Shown: positions 1 through 5,507 of the stretch, one piece after another
How positions within the stretch are numbered: position 1 is the first letter of the stretch
Layout of the letters: each line of letters starts with the position of its first letter
The notes under the pieces: model-generated
What the model was told of the DNA's origin: nothing
Databases searched by the model: none
What the model saw: only the letters and a program-made list of their open reading frames with translations
Position numbers and translations under genes: made by a program
Assembly (NCBI GenBank): GCA_964356295.1
Contig: CAYHHE010000110.1
Location: 1-6,292, forward strand
Direction: 5' to 3'
DNA: 6,292 nt
Source of the DNA: CAVQGZ01 sp964356295
GTDB taxonomy: Bacteria > Actinomycetota > Actinomycetes > Jiangellales > Jiangellaceae

Positions 1-60
1 GCGCGCGGCATGACCCCAAACTACACCCGTGTGACTCTAACTTAACGGTATTGGGCCTAG

Positions 61-381
61 AGCAGGCTCCACGCCGCGCTGGCCGAACAGGCGACCTTCC
101 CCGCGGGGGACTGGACGGGCGGGGCCCGGGTCGCCGCGGCCATCAGGATGTGGCGAGCCGATCTCGAGGCGGGCTCGTTGGCTGCCTCCACCCGCCAGCT
201 GAACGAGGCCGCGGCCCGGCTCGACGTCCAGCCGGCGCTCGGTGAGGTCCGCCTCGGCGAACTCACCCCCGCAGTCATCGACCGGGCCCTGAACCTCGTG
301 CGGGTCAACAAGGGTGCCCAACCGGCCCGCGCCGGCCACGGAAGGTATGCCGCGCCCGGCTTCGCACGCGCGGACTGCTAG
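61..381 (+). pseudogene. Tyrosine recombinase (phage-type integrase), N-terminal remnant
   Basis: The plus frame from 61 is open to the TAG at 379-381 and reads as the core-binding, SAM-like N-terminal domain of actinobacterial integrases. A stretch of the type WRADLEAGSLAASTRQLNEA is followed by LGEVRLGELTPAVIDRAL and VNKGAQPARA, which resembles the segment that normally leads into the catalytic domain. Known family members then carry about 200 residues with the R-H-R-Y catalytic residues; none of these are present. There is no start upstream, because in-frame stops lie at 43-45 and 58-60, so the first internal ATG (148) is only a nominal start. The last dozen codons fall in a hairpin and no longer look like integrase. 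I infer a dead remnant truncated at both ends. The family call rests on residue pattern only. Confidence 0.6.
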
Positions 382-395
382 GCGCGCGCGTGCGA
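362..395 (-). terminator. Strong hairpin, probable terminator of the SRPBCC gene
   Basis: Arms TCGCACGCGCG (362-372) and CGCGCGTGCGA (385-395) are perfect 11-bp reverse complements around a 12-nt loop. On the minus strand the hairpin begins 9 nt after the stop codon of the leftward SRPBCC gene, the usual place for a factor-independent terminator. No T-rich tract follows, which is common in high-GC actinobacteria. It also overlaps the end of the integrase remnant, so that remnant's tail is probably not integrase sequence. Confidence 0.55.
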
Positions 396-404
396 GCGTG
401 ACCC

Positions 405-860
405 TCAGGCGGCTACCAGGGCCTCAACCTTCTCCTTGACGTTGGCCAGGATCCCGTCGACGACCGTCTTGTGGCTGCGGGCCTGCATCTCCTCCATGGG
501 CCCACCAACGCCTGGCACGTTGATGTGCCACTCGCCAAGCATCGTCAGCTTGGTGCCATCCTCCACCGGCTCGGAAGTCAAGGTCCACATCGGGCGGTCC
601 GGGGTGTTGCTGCTGATCTTCAACACGATCTTGTCCGGTCGCACGACCTCAAGGATCTCCAACTTCATCGTGAAGTGGATCCCGAGGAAGTGAGCGAAGA
701 TCCGGGCGGTGGACCCGACCCCCTCGGGCTTCTGATCGACGTCGGCGAGCCCGACGTCAGGGATCACCCACAGGTTCCTGATGTCGAGCGCATAGTCGAA
801 CACCTTCTCGACCGGCGCGTCGATGGTGATGCTCCGTGTCAGCGTTGCCATAGCACTCAT
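405..860 (-). CDS. SRPBCC (START-like / polyketide cyclase) family protein
   Basis: This is a 151-residue protein of the SRPBCC fold, a helix-grip domain with a deep hydrophobic pocket that binds or transforms lipids, polyketides or other small hydrophobic ligands; the ligand cannot be told from sequence. Signature features are the opening strand TRSITIDAPVEKVFDYALD, in which 'DAPVEKVFDY' is the typical first strand and helix, the mid-domain strands around KLEILEVVRPDKIVL and MWTLTSEPVEDGTKLTM, and a long C-terminal helix (HKTVVDGILANVKEKVEAL). The length is normal for a single-domain member and no signal peptide or membrane segment is seen, so it should be cytoplasmic. I chose the ATG at 860 because GGAGAGGGG lies directly before it; a second ATG at 851 is possible. 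The longer frame up to 1064 lacks family similarity. It appears monocistronic, with a strong hairpin after the stop. Confidence 0.85.
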   Translation of the reverse strand: MSAMATLTRSITIDAPVEKVFDYALDIRNLWVIPDVGLADVDQKPEGVGSTARIFAHFLGIHFTMKLEILEVVRPDKIVLKISSNTPDRPMWTLTSEPVEDGTKLTMLGEWHINVPGVGGPMEEMQARSHKTVVDGILANVKEKVEALVAA

Positions 861-869
861 CCCCTCTCC
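861..869 (-). promoter_or_regulatory. Ribosome binding site of the SRPBCC gene
   Basis: On the minus strand the sequence GGAGAGGGG abuts the ATG at 860. The GGAG core has a 5-nt spacing to this ATG and about 14 nt to the alternative ATG at 851, so it favours the upstream start. Confidence 0.7.
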
Positions 870-1230
870 GTGGATTCTGGCAACTCCACCCTTCATGCGA
901 TACCCGCGGCAGCTCCTGTCCAGAGCCACTCGGCCCCTCCCGGTCCGGCATCCGCCGGTGCCGACCCCACGACCTGCGGGACAAGGCGGAGATCCCGTCG
1001 GCTCGACGTCCAAGTCGATGACCTCACCCTGAACGCCCTGCAGCAACTCGCGCGGTGTCAGCACACCAGACCGTTAGTGATCTCGTCCGAGAGGCGCCCA
1101 CCCGTTGCCGTCCCCCGGACCAGGTGCGTGCTTTCGGGGGGCGCGCGGGCCACAAGTGTGCTCCGGCGCGCCGGACAAGGGGCGTCGGACGGACCTGATG
1201 TCCACAGGTGGTGCTTGACGTGGTGTGACG
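870..1230. other. About 360 bp without a recognisable gene
   Basis: Several long frames cross this stretch on both strands, but they read as arginine- and proline-rich shadow translations with no family resemblance. It should contain the promoter of the leftward SRPBCC gene and whatever once preceded the relaxase. The only clear structure is a perfect 14-bp palindrome, TCCGGCGCGCCGGA (1162-1175), about 55 bp upstream of the relaxase ATG, and a short CCAC-AG-GTGG repeat at 1202-1211. In intact conjugative elements oriT often lies near the relaxase gene, but no known nic site is recognisable here. Confidence 0.5.
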
Positions 1231-1828
1231 ATGAGTCTGCACAAGCTCACCGCGGGGTCGGGGTATGACTACCTGACCGGGCAGGTGGCGTGGCAGGACG
1301 GCACCGAGGCGGGGCACGTGGCGCTGGCCGACTACTACACGGCGAAGGGTGAGGCGCCGGGGCGGTGGATGGGTGCCGGCATGGCCGGCATCGAGGGTCT
1401 GGACGTCGGGGACGAGGTGAGCGCCGAGCAGACGCAGGCGCTGTTCGGGTCCGGGCACCATCCGCTGGAGCACGAGCGGCGGGCTGCGCTGCCCGCGGAT
1501 GCGACCGACGTCGACGTGTGGGCGGTGACCCGGCTGGGCGCGCCGTTCAAGGTCTACTCGCCGGCCGAGGACGTGTCGGCGTTCCGCCGGGAGGTCGCCG
1601 GCCGGCGGGAGGAGCTGAACGTGGCCCGGGGGCTGCCCTGCGACGCCCGGTGTCGGCGGAGGACCGGGCCCGGGGCGCACCGAGGTCGCAGTGCCGTTCG
1701 TCCGGGCCGAGCACGGCCGGGAGCCGGGCGGGCCGCGGGAGGTCGCCGCCACGATCGAGCGGCACTCCCGCCCGCGCACCACCGCGGTCGCCGGGTACGA
1801 CCTCACGTTCTCCCCGGTCAAGAGCAGC
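1231..1828 (+). pseudogene. MobF/TrwC-type conjugative relaxase, truncated and frameshifted
   Basis: The start MSLHKLTAGSGYDYL, then DYYTAKGEAPGRWMGAGMAG, is the hallmark N-terminus of actinobacterial MobF relaxases, which nick DNA at oriT through N-terminal tyrosines and pilot the strand during conjugation (Y12 and Y14 are candidates here). The match runs in frame to ELNVARGLPCDA (about 1650), shifts by one base for a short stretch reading RPVSAEDRAR, then shifts again near 1675 so that RTEVAVPFVRAEHG and TTAVAGYDLTFSPVKS (to about 1825) are recovered. Both shifts fit single-base deletions. The gene ends right after SPVKS, before the histidine triad that binds the metal in this family, and the helicase half is absent. 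It cannot be an active relaxase. ATG 1231 is chosen by family match; an in-frame GTG at 1225 is the alternative. Confidence 0.85.
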
Positions 1829-2214
1829 GGGTGGGCTGGGCCGAGGAGATCGACCACCTCCTCAGCGTCGACTACCCCGACGCCGCGACGGTCGTGCTAG
1901 TTACCGACAACCTCAACACCCACACCCTCGGATCGCTCTATGAGACCTTCGAACCTGCCAAGGCCCGAGCCCTTGCCCAGCGACTCCAGATCCACTACAC
2001 CCCCAAGCACGGCTCCAGGCTCAACATCGCCGAGATCGAGCTCTCCGCGCTGACCCGCCAGTGCCTGGATCGGCGTATCGATGACCTCGACGCGGTGAAC
2101 ACCGGACTCGCCGCCTGGCAAGACGCGACCAACGCCGACCAGCGGCAAGTCAGCTGGCACTTCACCACCAGCGACGCCCGCACCCGACTCCGCCACCTAT
2201 ACCCAGACCGTTAG
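1829..2214 (+). pseudogene. IS630-family transposase, C-terminal remnant
   Basis: From about 1829 to the TAG at 2212-2214 the frame gives the C-terminal part of an IS630-family DDE transposase. VVLVTDNLNTHT carries the second catalytic aspartate, and IHYTPKHGSRLNIAEIELS carries the catalytic glutamate; family members usually have W where this copy has R after HGS. The tail RQCLDRRIDDL through WHFTTSDARTRLRHLYP is also typical. The first catalytic aspartate, the helix-turn-helix N-terminus and the left end of the element are missing, so it is inactive. By chance it is in frame with the relaxase start, and between the two lie about 60 out-of-frame arginine-rich codons. I could not define the terminal inverted repeat or the TA target duplication. 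Confidence 0.85.
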
Positions 2215-2343
2215 AAGCGACGCTCTACTAGGCCTCCGTCCCGGTCATCGGCTGGACGCCGGTCGGCAGCCCCCGCCTGACTTTCGCCTCTGCTGGCGTG
2301 CCTCGCCCCTCGGCAACCTGGGATTCGTCGAGCGGAGGTCCCC

Positions 2344-3129
2344 ATGCCCGTCCACACCACCGACACCCAGCGCAGGCTCGAGCAGCTCGTGCGACGCTGG
2401 CCGTTCGGCTCGTTCGTCGTGCTCGCGTTCACCATCTCATGGGTCTTCTTCGGGTTGTCGATGCTCACCTCGAGCGGGGTCTTCTTCTTCGTCGGCGGGC
2501 TGGGCCCGGCCATCGCCGGTGCCCTCGTCGCCTCGCAGACCGGGACGCTGTCGCAGTGGTGGGGCCGCGTGACGCGGTGGCGCGTGTCGCCCTGGTTCTA
2601 CGTGTTCGCGATCGGGTTCCCGGTGCTGCTGTACGGCAGCACCAACGTCGTGATGCTGGTGCTCGGCCAGCAGCCTGACTGGTCGCTCGCCGGTGAGCGC
2701 ATCCCCGCCTACGCGGCGACGTGGGTGGCCGCCTTCTTCATGGGTGGCCTCGAGGAGCCCGGCTGGCGTGGGTTCGCCCAGCCGACGCTGCAGCAACGGA
2801 TGTCACCCGTGGTCGCCACCCTCGTCGTCGGCGTCGTGTGGGGCCTGTGGCACCTGCCGGTGCAGCCGTTGGCGATCGTGGTGACCGTGCCCCTGTCGTT
2901 CCTGTACACGTGGCTGCTCAACCGCACCGGAAGCGCCCTGCTCTGCGTGCTTCTGCACGCCAGTATCACCCCGGCTCAGGACCACCTGACGCTGGTTCCC
3001 GACGCGCTCGTGGTCGACGTTGTCGTGCTGGCCACCCTGGTGCTGGCCGCCGTTGCAGTGGTGGCCGCGACGAGGGGCCGTCTGGGGCTGCCTCGCGCTG
3101 GTCAGCGAGCGGTCCTTGCATCAGGATGA
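2344..3129 (+). CDS. CPBP-family intramembrane metalloprotease
   Basis: This 261-residue multi-spanning protein belongs to the CPBP family (Abi/CAAX prenyl protease type). These are membrane-embedded metalloproteases related to Rce1 that process peptides or act in bacteriocin immunity; the substrate here is unknown. The family motifs appear in order: EEPGWRG (E137, E138, R142), WGLWH (H170, in place of the usual FxxxH) and HASIT (H205, where many relatives have HxxxN, so the last position is T209). Hydrophobic segments lie near residues 22-42, 46-64, 84-108, 121-135, 156-168, 174-192 and 222-242. GGAGG at 2334-2338, five bases before the ATG, fixes the start. The GerW-like gene begins 4 nt after its stop, suggesting an operon. 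An active enzyme is likely, with the N-to-T change as the one doubt. Confidence 0.9.
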   Translation: MPVHTTDTQRRLEQLVRRWPFGSFVVLAFTISWVFFGLSMLTSSGVFFFVGGLGPAIAGALVASQTGTLSQWWGRVTRWRVSPWFYVFAIGFPVLLYGSTNVVMLVLGQQPDWSLAGERIPAYAATWVAAFFMGGLEEPGWRGFAQPTLQQRMSPVVATLVVGVVWGLWHLPVQPLAIVVTVPLSFLYTWLLNRTGSALLCVLLHASITPAQDHLTLVPDALVVDVVVLATLVLAAVAVVAATRGRLGLPRAGQRAVLASG

Positions 3130-3133
3130 CCTG

Positions 3134-3463
3134 ATGGACGTCAACGAGCTCATGCACCGGCTGCGCGACCAGGTGACCGTCGGCCGTGTCTTCGGTGAGG
3201 CCATCGACCGGGACGGGGTCACCGTCGTGCCCGTCGCGCGCGTCATGGGTGGCGGCGGGGGAGGCCAGGGCTCCGACCACGGTGAGCAGGGTGAGGGCGG
3301 CGGCTTCGGCGTGGTCGCCCGTCCCGCGGGTGTGTACGTCGTGCGCGGCCAGGACGTGACGTTCAAGCCCGCCGTGGATGCCGACCGCCTCATCGCGACT
3401 GCAGCCGTCGTTCTCGTCTCGTGGGCGCTGGCCTCGGTTCTGCGCCGATCAGGTCGGCACTGA
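3134..3463 (+). CDS. GerW/YtfJ-like protein
   Basis: This 109-residue protein resembles the GerW (YtfJ) family, named for a Bacillus spore germination protein but widespread in non-sporulating actinobacteria, where its role is not established. Visible landmarks are the N-terminal helix MDVNELMHRLRDQVTV, the strand VTVVPVARV, a glycine-rich loop GGGGGGQGSDHGEQGEGGGFG (about residues 39-59), the family-like block RPAGVYVV and VTFKPAVD, and a hydrophobic C-terminal helix near residues 86-102 ending in RRSGRH, which may be a membrane anchor. ATG 3134 is preferred because AGGA lies 7 nt upstream and the family begins here; the frame stays open further upstream but overlaps the protease gene. It follows the CPBP gene by 4 nt and is probably cotranscribed with it. 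Confidence 0.85.
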   Translation: MDVNELMHRLRDQVTVGRVFGEAIDRDGVTVVPVARVMGGGGGGQGSDHGEQGEGGGFGVVARPAGVYVVRGQDVTFKPAVDADRLIATAAVVLVSWALASVLRRSGRH

Positions 3464-3467
3464 TTCC

Positions 3468-3480
3468 TGGGCGCGGCCCA
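3468..3480. terminator. Small hairpin between convergent genes
   Basis: TGGGC-GCG-GCCCA forms a 5-bp stem with a 3-nt loop just after the GerW-like stop, in the 41-bp gap before the stop of the leftward gene ending at 3505. It could serve as a terminator for either gene, but it is short and has no T tract. Confidence 0.25.
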
Positions 3481-3504
3481 CGCGGTCGGGTTGGCCCCAT
3501 CAGC

Positions 3505-3846
3505 TCAGTCGCTGTCTGCGCTCTGGCCCCGGTAGCCGGCGACGGTGAGCTGCACGCCACTGAGGATCATCGGCAGCCAGAGAATGATGATCGCCGCGCC
3601 GATCATCCCGCCGGCCGTAACGTTGACGAGCGTGACGACGGTGAACACGGCCCCCAGCAGCACGAGTAGCGGCCCGACCACCTTGGGGGCGAACCCGGCG
3701 CCGGCGAACGCAGCCAGGCCGATGGCGAGCTGGATCAGGTGGCCCCACCACCCGCTCTCGCCGCCGAGCCCCTCGCCGACGGCGAAGACCGTGATGACCA
3801 GCAGCGGAATCGCCAGGACCGCCAGCCTCAGCACCTTCCACCTCAT
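3505..3846 (-). CDS. Small four-helix membrane protein, function unknown
   Basis: This is a 113-residue hydrophobic protein with four likely transmembrane helices near residues 5-24, 35-52, 57-76 and 79-98, a cytoplasmic basic start (MRWKVLRL) and an acidic tail ending in SADSD. The segments GEGLGGE and FTVVTLVNVTAGG, in a compact four-helix layout, resemble uncharacterised small membrane proteins of actinobacteria, but I cannot name a family with confidence. ATG 3846 is chosen because the hydrophobic protein begins there; the frame extends upstream to 3999, but that part is arginine-rich and reads as non-coding. No clear Shine-Dalgarno site precedes the ATG. It is convergent with the CPBP-GerW unit and divergent from the membrane gene at 4033, sharing a gap of about 186 bp that should hold both promoters. 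Confidence 0.7.
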   Translation of the reverse strand: MRWKVLRLAVLAIPLLVITVFAVGEGLGGESGWWGHLIQLAIGLAAFAGAGFAPKVVGPLLVLLGAVFTVVTLVNVTAGGMIGAAIIILWLPMILSGVQLTVAGYRGQSADSD

Positions 3847-4023
3847 GTCGGGACGCGACGGCGTCGCCTCGTCTGCGTGGTTGTCATGACGGTCGAATCG
3901 TTCGCCTGGACGGTCCCGCGCACGGGCATCGCATGCCAGAGGCTGAGGCCCCTCCCCCCGTCTCTCGTCAGCGGGGCTGAACGACACTGGAACCCACACC
4001 GTCCCCCGGCCGATGCTGAAGTT

Positions 4024-4032
4024 GGAGAGGGG
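4024..4032 (+). promoter_or_regulatory. Ribosome binding site for the gene at 4033
   Basis: GGAGAGGGG directly precedes GTG 4033, with a 5-nt gap after GGAG. It is the same nine bases, in the same position, as before the SRPBCC start on the other strand, and it argues for the GTG over the ATG at 4063. Confidence 0.6.
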
Positions 4033-4263
4033 GTGGGCGACAGGACACGTGCTTGGCGGGTCATGAGGCGGGTCCCCTTCGGGCTGATGGCCGCCTTCAC
4101 GCTGCTGTTCGGCCTGTTCGCCGCGGGCTACGCCTTCGAGGACCCGGGGGGCTGGCAGGCGATCGGCATGGTGGCTGCCGTGGCGGTCGCCTTGCCGCTT
4201 CTCACGTTCGTGGCGTACCTGCCGATGTTCCTCGAGCTGTGGCCGGGACTGAGGCCTCCCTGA
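4033..4263 (+). CDS. Small membrane protein, possibly shortened by a frameshift
   Basis: This 76-residue protein has two transmembrane helices, near residues 17-33 and 44-65, separated by the turn YAFEDPGGWQ. I take it as a member of a family of uncharacterised small actinobacterial membrane proteins containing an 'FEDPGGW' segment, but I have no function to offer. GTG 4033 is selected because GGAGAGGGG (4024-4032) lies directly before it; ATG 4063 is an alternative nearer the first helix. The stop follows LWPGLRPP, but another plus frame then gives a further hydrophobic segment (VVVPFLVIGVVF, about 4281-4316) with strongly G/C-ending codons. The gene may therefore have lost its C-terminal part to a frameshift near 4240-4262, or a second short gene may overlap here. 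Confidence 0.6.
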   Translation: MGDRTRAWRVMRRVPFGLMAAFTLLFGLFAAGYAFEDPGGWQAIGMVAAVAVALPLLTFVAYLPMFLELWPGLRPP

Positions 4264-4597
4264 CGACGTCGTCCACGATCGTCGTGGTGCCGTTCCTCGT
4301 CATCGGGGTGGTGTTCCGGATCGCCGCGCTGGTGAACCGCGGCCGGGGTGTAGCGGTCAGTACGCACGTGCGCAGACCGGGCTGTCGGCGACGGCACGCT
4401 GCGGTCTGTCGAAGGCTTCGTCGACACTGTGTCCATGGCGGAGCGGCTTCTCACATCGTCGAAGATGGGTCGAGCGCACCTGACGACACGAGAACCGCCC
4501 GCCACGCGGCTGAGCAGTCGACGCTATGCCCTGTGCGCGGAATGTGCGGGTGTGCGTCCGAACCGGGAATCGAGGAGTGAAGCCGGGCGCGTGCACG
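4264..4597. other. Stretch without a supported gene; two hairpins
   Basis: The first part (to about 4350) carries the possible out-of-frame continuation of the upstream membrane gene. A hairpin CCACGA-TCG-TCGTGG sits at 4273-4287. A larger imperfect hairpin spans 4373-4408: outer arms CAGACCG and CGGTCTG, inner arms GCTGTC and GACGGC with one G-T pair. From about 4350 to 4597 all frames are arginine-rich, with no family resemblance, so I see no gene there. The hairpins may end transcription from the membrane gene before the toxin-antitoxin module. Confidence 0.4.
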
Positions 4598-4628
4598 GTG
4601 TACCACCACACGGGATAGGTGGTACACT
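4598..4628 (+). promoter_or_regulatory. Operator and promoter of the VapBC-like operon
   Basis: GTGTACCACC (4598-4607) and GGTGGTACAC (4618-4627) are perfect 10-bp inverted repeats whose centres are 20 bp apart, as expected for a ribbon-helix-helix antitoxin binding both half-sites on one face of DNA. The right arm overlaps TACACT (4623-4628), a good -10 element. The antitoxin GTG begins 7 bases after it, which is where transcription would start, so the mRNA is probably leaderless. No clear -35 box is present. Binding of the antitoxin-toxin complex here would block RNA polymerase (inferred from known VapBC autoregulation). Confidence 0.7.
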
Positions 4629-4634
4629 CTCCTG

Positions 4635-4898
4635 GTGCCGACGACGAGACCTCGCCATCAGGTGACGGAGACCGACGAGCTGGCTGCCGCGTTGGACCAG
4701 GCCGCGTCGCGCTGGCCCGCGCTGAGCCGCGGCCAGCTGATCACGCGGTTGGCGTTGGAGGGGCATCGAGCCGCCGTCGTCCGGCAGCGTCAGCACCGCG
4801 GCGCCCGACTCGAAGCGCTCAGGCGGCACAGTGGCGCTCTGACCGGTGTCTACCCGCGGGGGCACCTGGAGGCGCTCCGGGAGGACTGGCCCGAGTGA
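4635..4898 (+). CDS. vapB: VapB-like ribbon-helix-helix antitoxin
   Basis: This 87-residue protein looks like the antitoxin of a type II VapBC module. It should bind operator DNA through an N-terminal ribbon-helix-helix dimer and neutralise the PIN toxin with its C-terminal tail. The N-terminus shows the expected layout: a short strand (PRHQVTET), helix A (ELAAALDQAASRW), the turn PALS and helix B (RGQLITRLALEGHRAA). The remainder is charged and arginine-rich (RQRQHRGARLEALRRH) and ends in EALREDWPE, a plausible toxin-binding segment. GTG 4635 is chosen because the -10 element lies just upstream and the strand begins a few residues in; there is no Shine-Dalgarno site, which suits a leaderless mRNA. 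Its stop overlaps the toxin start by GTGA. The symbol denotes the family role, not a specific orthologue. Confidence 0.85.
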   Translation: MPTTRPRHQVTETDELAAALDQAASRWPALSRGQLITRLALEGHRAAVVRQRQHRGARLEALRRHSGALTGVYPRGHLEALREDWPE

Positions 4899-5281
4899 TC
4901 GTGCTGGATGCCAGCGTCCTGATCGGTTACCTCGACGCCAGCGACGCGCACCACGAACGGGCCGCAGCCCTGCTCGCCCGCGAAATCGACGACGACTTCG
5001 CCGTCAACCTCCTGACACTTGCCGAGATCTTGGTCGCACCGACCCGAACGGGGCAACGCGACAAGGTCCTTGGCATCCTCGACGACCTCGGGGTCGAGAC
5101 ACTGCAGCTCCCGGCAGGGTCGGCCGTGACGCTGGCTCAACTCCGCGCCGAGACCCGGTTGAAGATGCCGGACTGCTGCGTCCTGTTCAGCACACGTGAC
5201 CGGCAGGCACGACTGGCTTCGTTCGATGAGCGCGTCGTCGAGGCTGCCCGAGCTCTGGGAGTCGACGTCGCCGACAGTTGA
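4895..5281 (+). CDS. vapC: VapC-family PIN-domain toxin (ribonuclease)
   Basis: This is a 128-residue PIN-domain protein of normal VapC length. VapC toxins are Mg2+-dependent endoribonucleases that cleave tRNA or rRNA when released from the antitoxin; the target of this one cannot be predicted. The four acidic active-site positions are all visible: D5 in VLDASVLI, E44 in LTLAEILVAPTR, D93 in KMPDCCVL and D111 in SFDERV. The MPDCC stretch, where many relatives have a PDA motif followed by small residues, has two adjacent cysteines (94-95). The start is GTG 4895, overlapping the antitoxin stop in the four bases GTGA, so translation is probably coupled. All catalytic residues are present, so it should be active. 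A stem-loop follows 18 nt after the stop. Confidence 0.92.
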   Translation: MIVLDASVLIGYLDASDAHHERAAALLAREIDDDFAVNLLTLAEILVAPTRTGQRDKVLGILDDLGVETLQLPAGSAVTLAQLRAETRLKMPDCCVLFSTRDRQARLASFDERVVEAARALGVDVADS

Positions 5282-5299
5282 CCAGCCACCAGCCACGAC

Positions 5300-5318
5300 G
5301 GGTCCGGTCAACGGACCC
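5300..5318 (+). terminator. Stem-loop after the VapC gene
   Basis: GGGTCCG (5300-5306) and CGGACCC (5312-5318) form a perfect 7-bp stem around the 5-nt loop GTCAA, beginning 18 nt after the toxin stop. Position and shape fit a transcription terminator without a T tract. Confidence 0.5.
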
Positions 5319-5507
5319 CGCGGCGCCTCCCTGGACGTCGAGGACGGAGCCCTGGACACGGGCGCATCGGGCCGGACCACAACTTGGCCGACCCCGAAGA
5401 GCCCAACTCGGATCGCCCCAGCTCCGCAACCGAGCCGCCCTCACGCTGCGCGGATCGCGGCCTTATGGCGGTGTTCTACGACGTGCCTTCCGGCAGGCGG
5501 ACGCGGG
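5319..5507. other. Short gap with no recognised gene
   Basis: About 190 bp between the stem-loop after the toxin gene and the end of the leftward remnant at 5508. Frames on both strands are open but show no family resemblance; a start at 5465 reading AVFYDVPSGRR was considered and has no support. Confidence 0.4.

Noticed and set aside
1..60. Possible insertion-sequence end before the integrase remnant (AT-richer sequence with TTAACGGTATTGGGCC).
   Set aside because: The abrupt composition change is suggestive, but there is no matching inverted repeat in the window and the window edge cuts it off.
861..1064. N-terminal extension of the SRPBCC protein by 68 residues.
   Set aside because: The extension does not resemble the family, and a strong ribosome binding site lies directly before ATG 860.
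471..1268. A 265-codon plus-strand open frame across the SRPBCC gene.
   Set aside because: It is antisense to a clear SRPBCC gene and continues into arginine-rich sequence with no family features; long open antisense frames are normal at this GC content.
1024..1857. A 277-codon minus-strand open frame opposite the relaxase remnant.
   Set aside because: Composition is proline, arginine and glycine rich, with no recognisable motif; it mirrors the relaxase and transposase coding DNA.
1066..2214. The 12-mer CCAGACCGTTAG occurs at 1066-1077 and again at 2203-2214, at the end of the IS630 remnant.
   Set aside because: About one 12-mer match is expected by chance in a window of this size, and the second copy is part of transposase coding sequence. 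It is not convincing as a target duplication or att pair.
3490..3500. A further GTTGGCCCC copy resembling the IS21 end repeats.
   Set aside because: It is single, lies between two intact convergent genes, and has no istA or neighbouring repeat; chance is the simplest explanation.
4850..5380. A 176-codon minus-strand frame opposite the VapC gene.
   Set aside because: It lies antisense to a PIN-domain toxin whose four acidic catalytic residues are all present.
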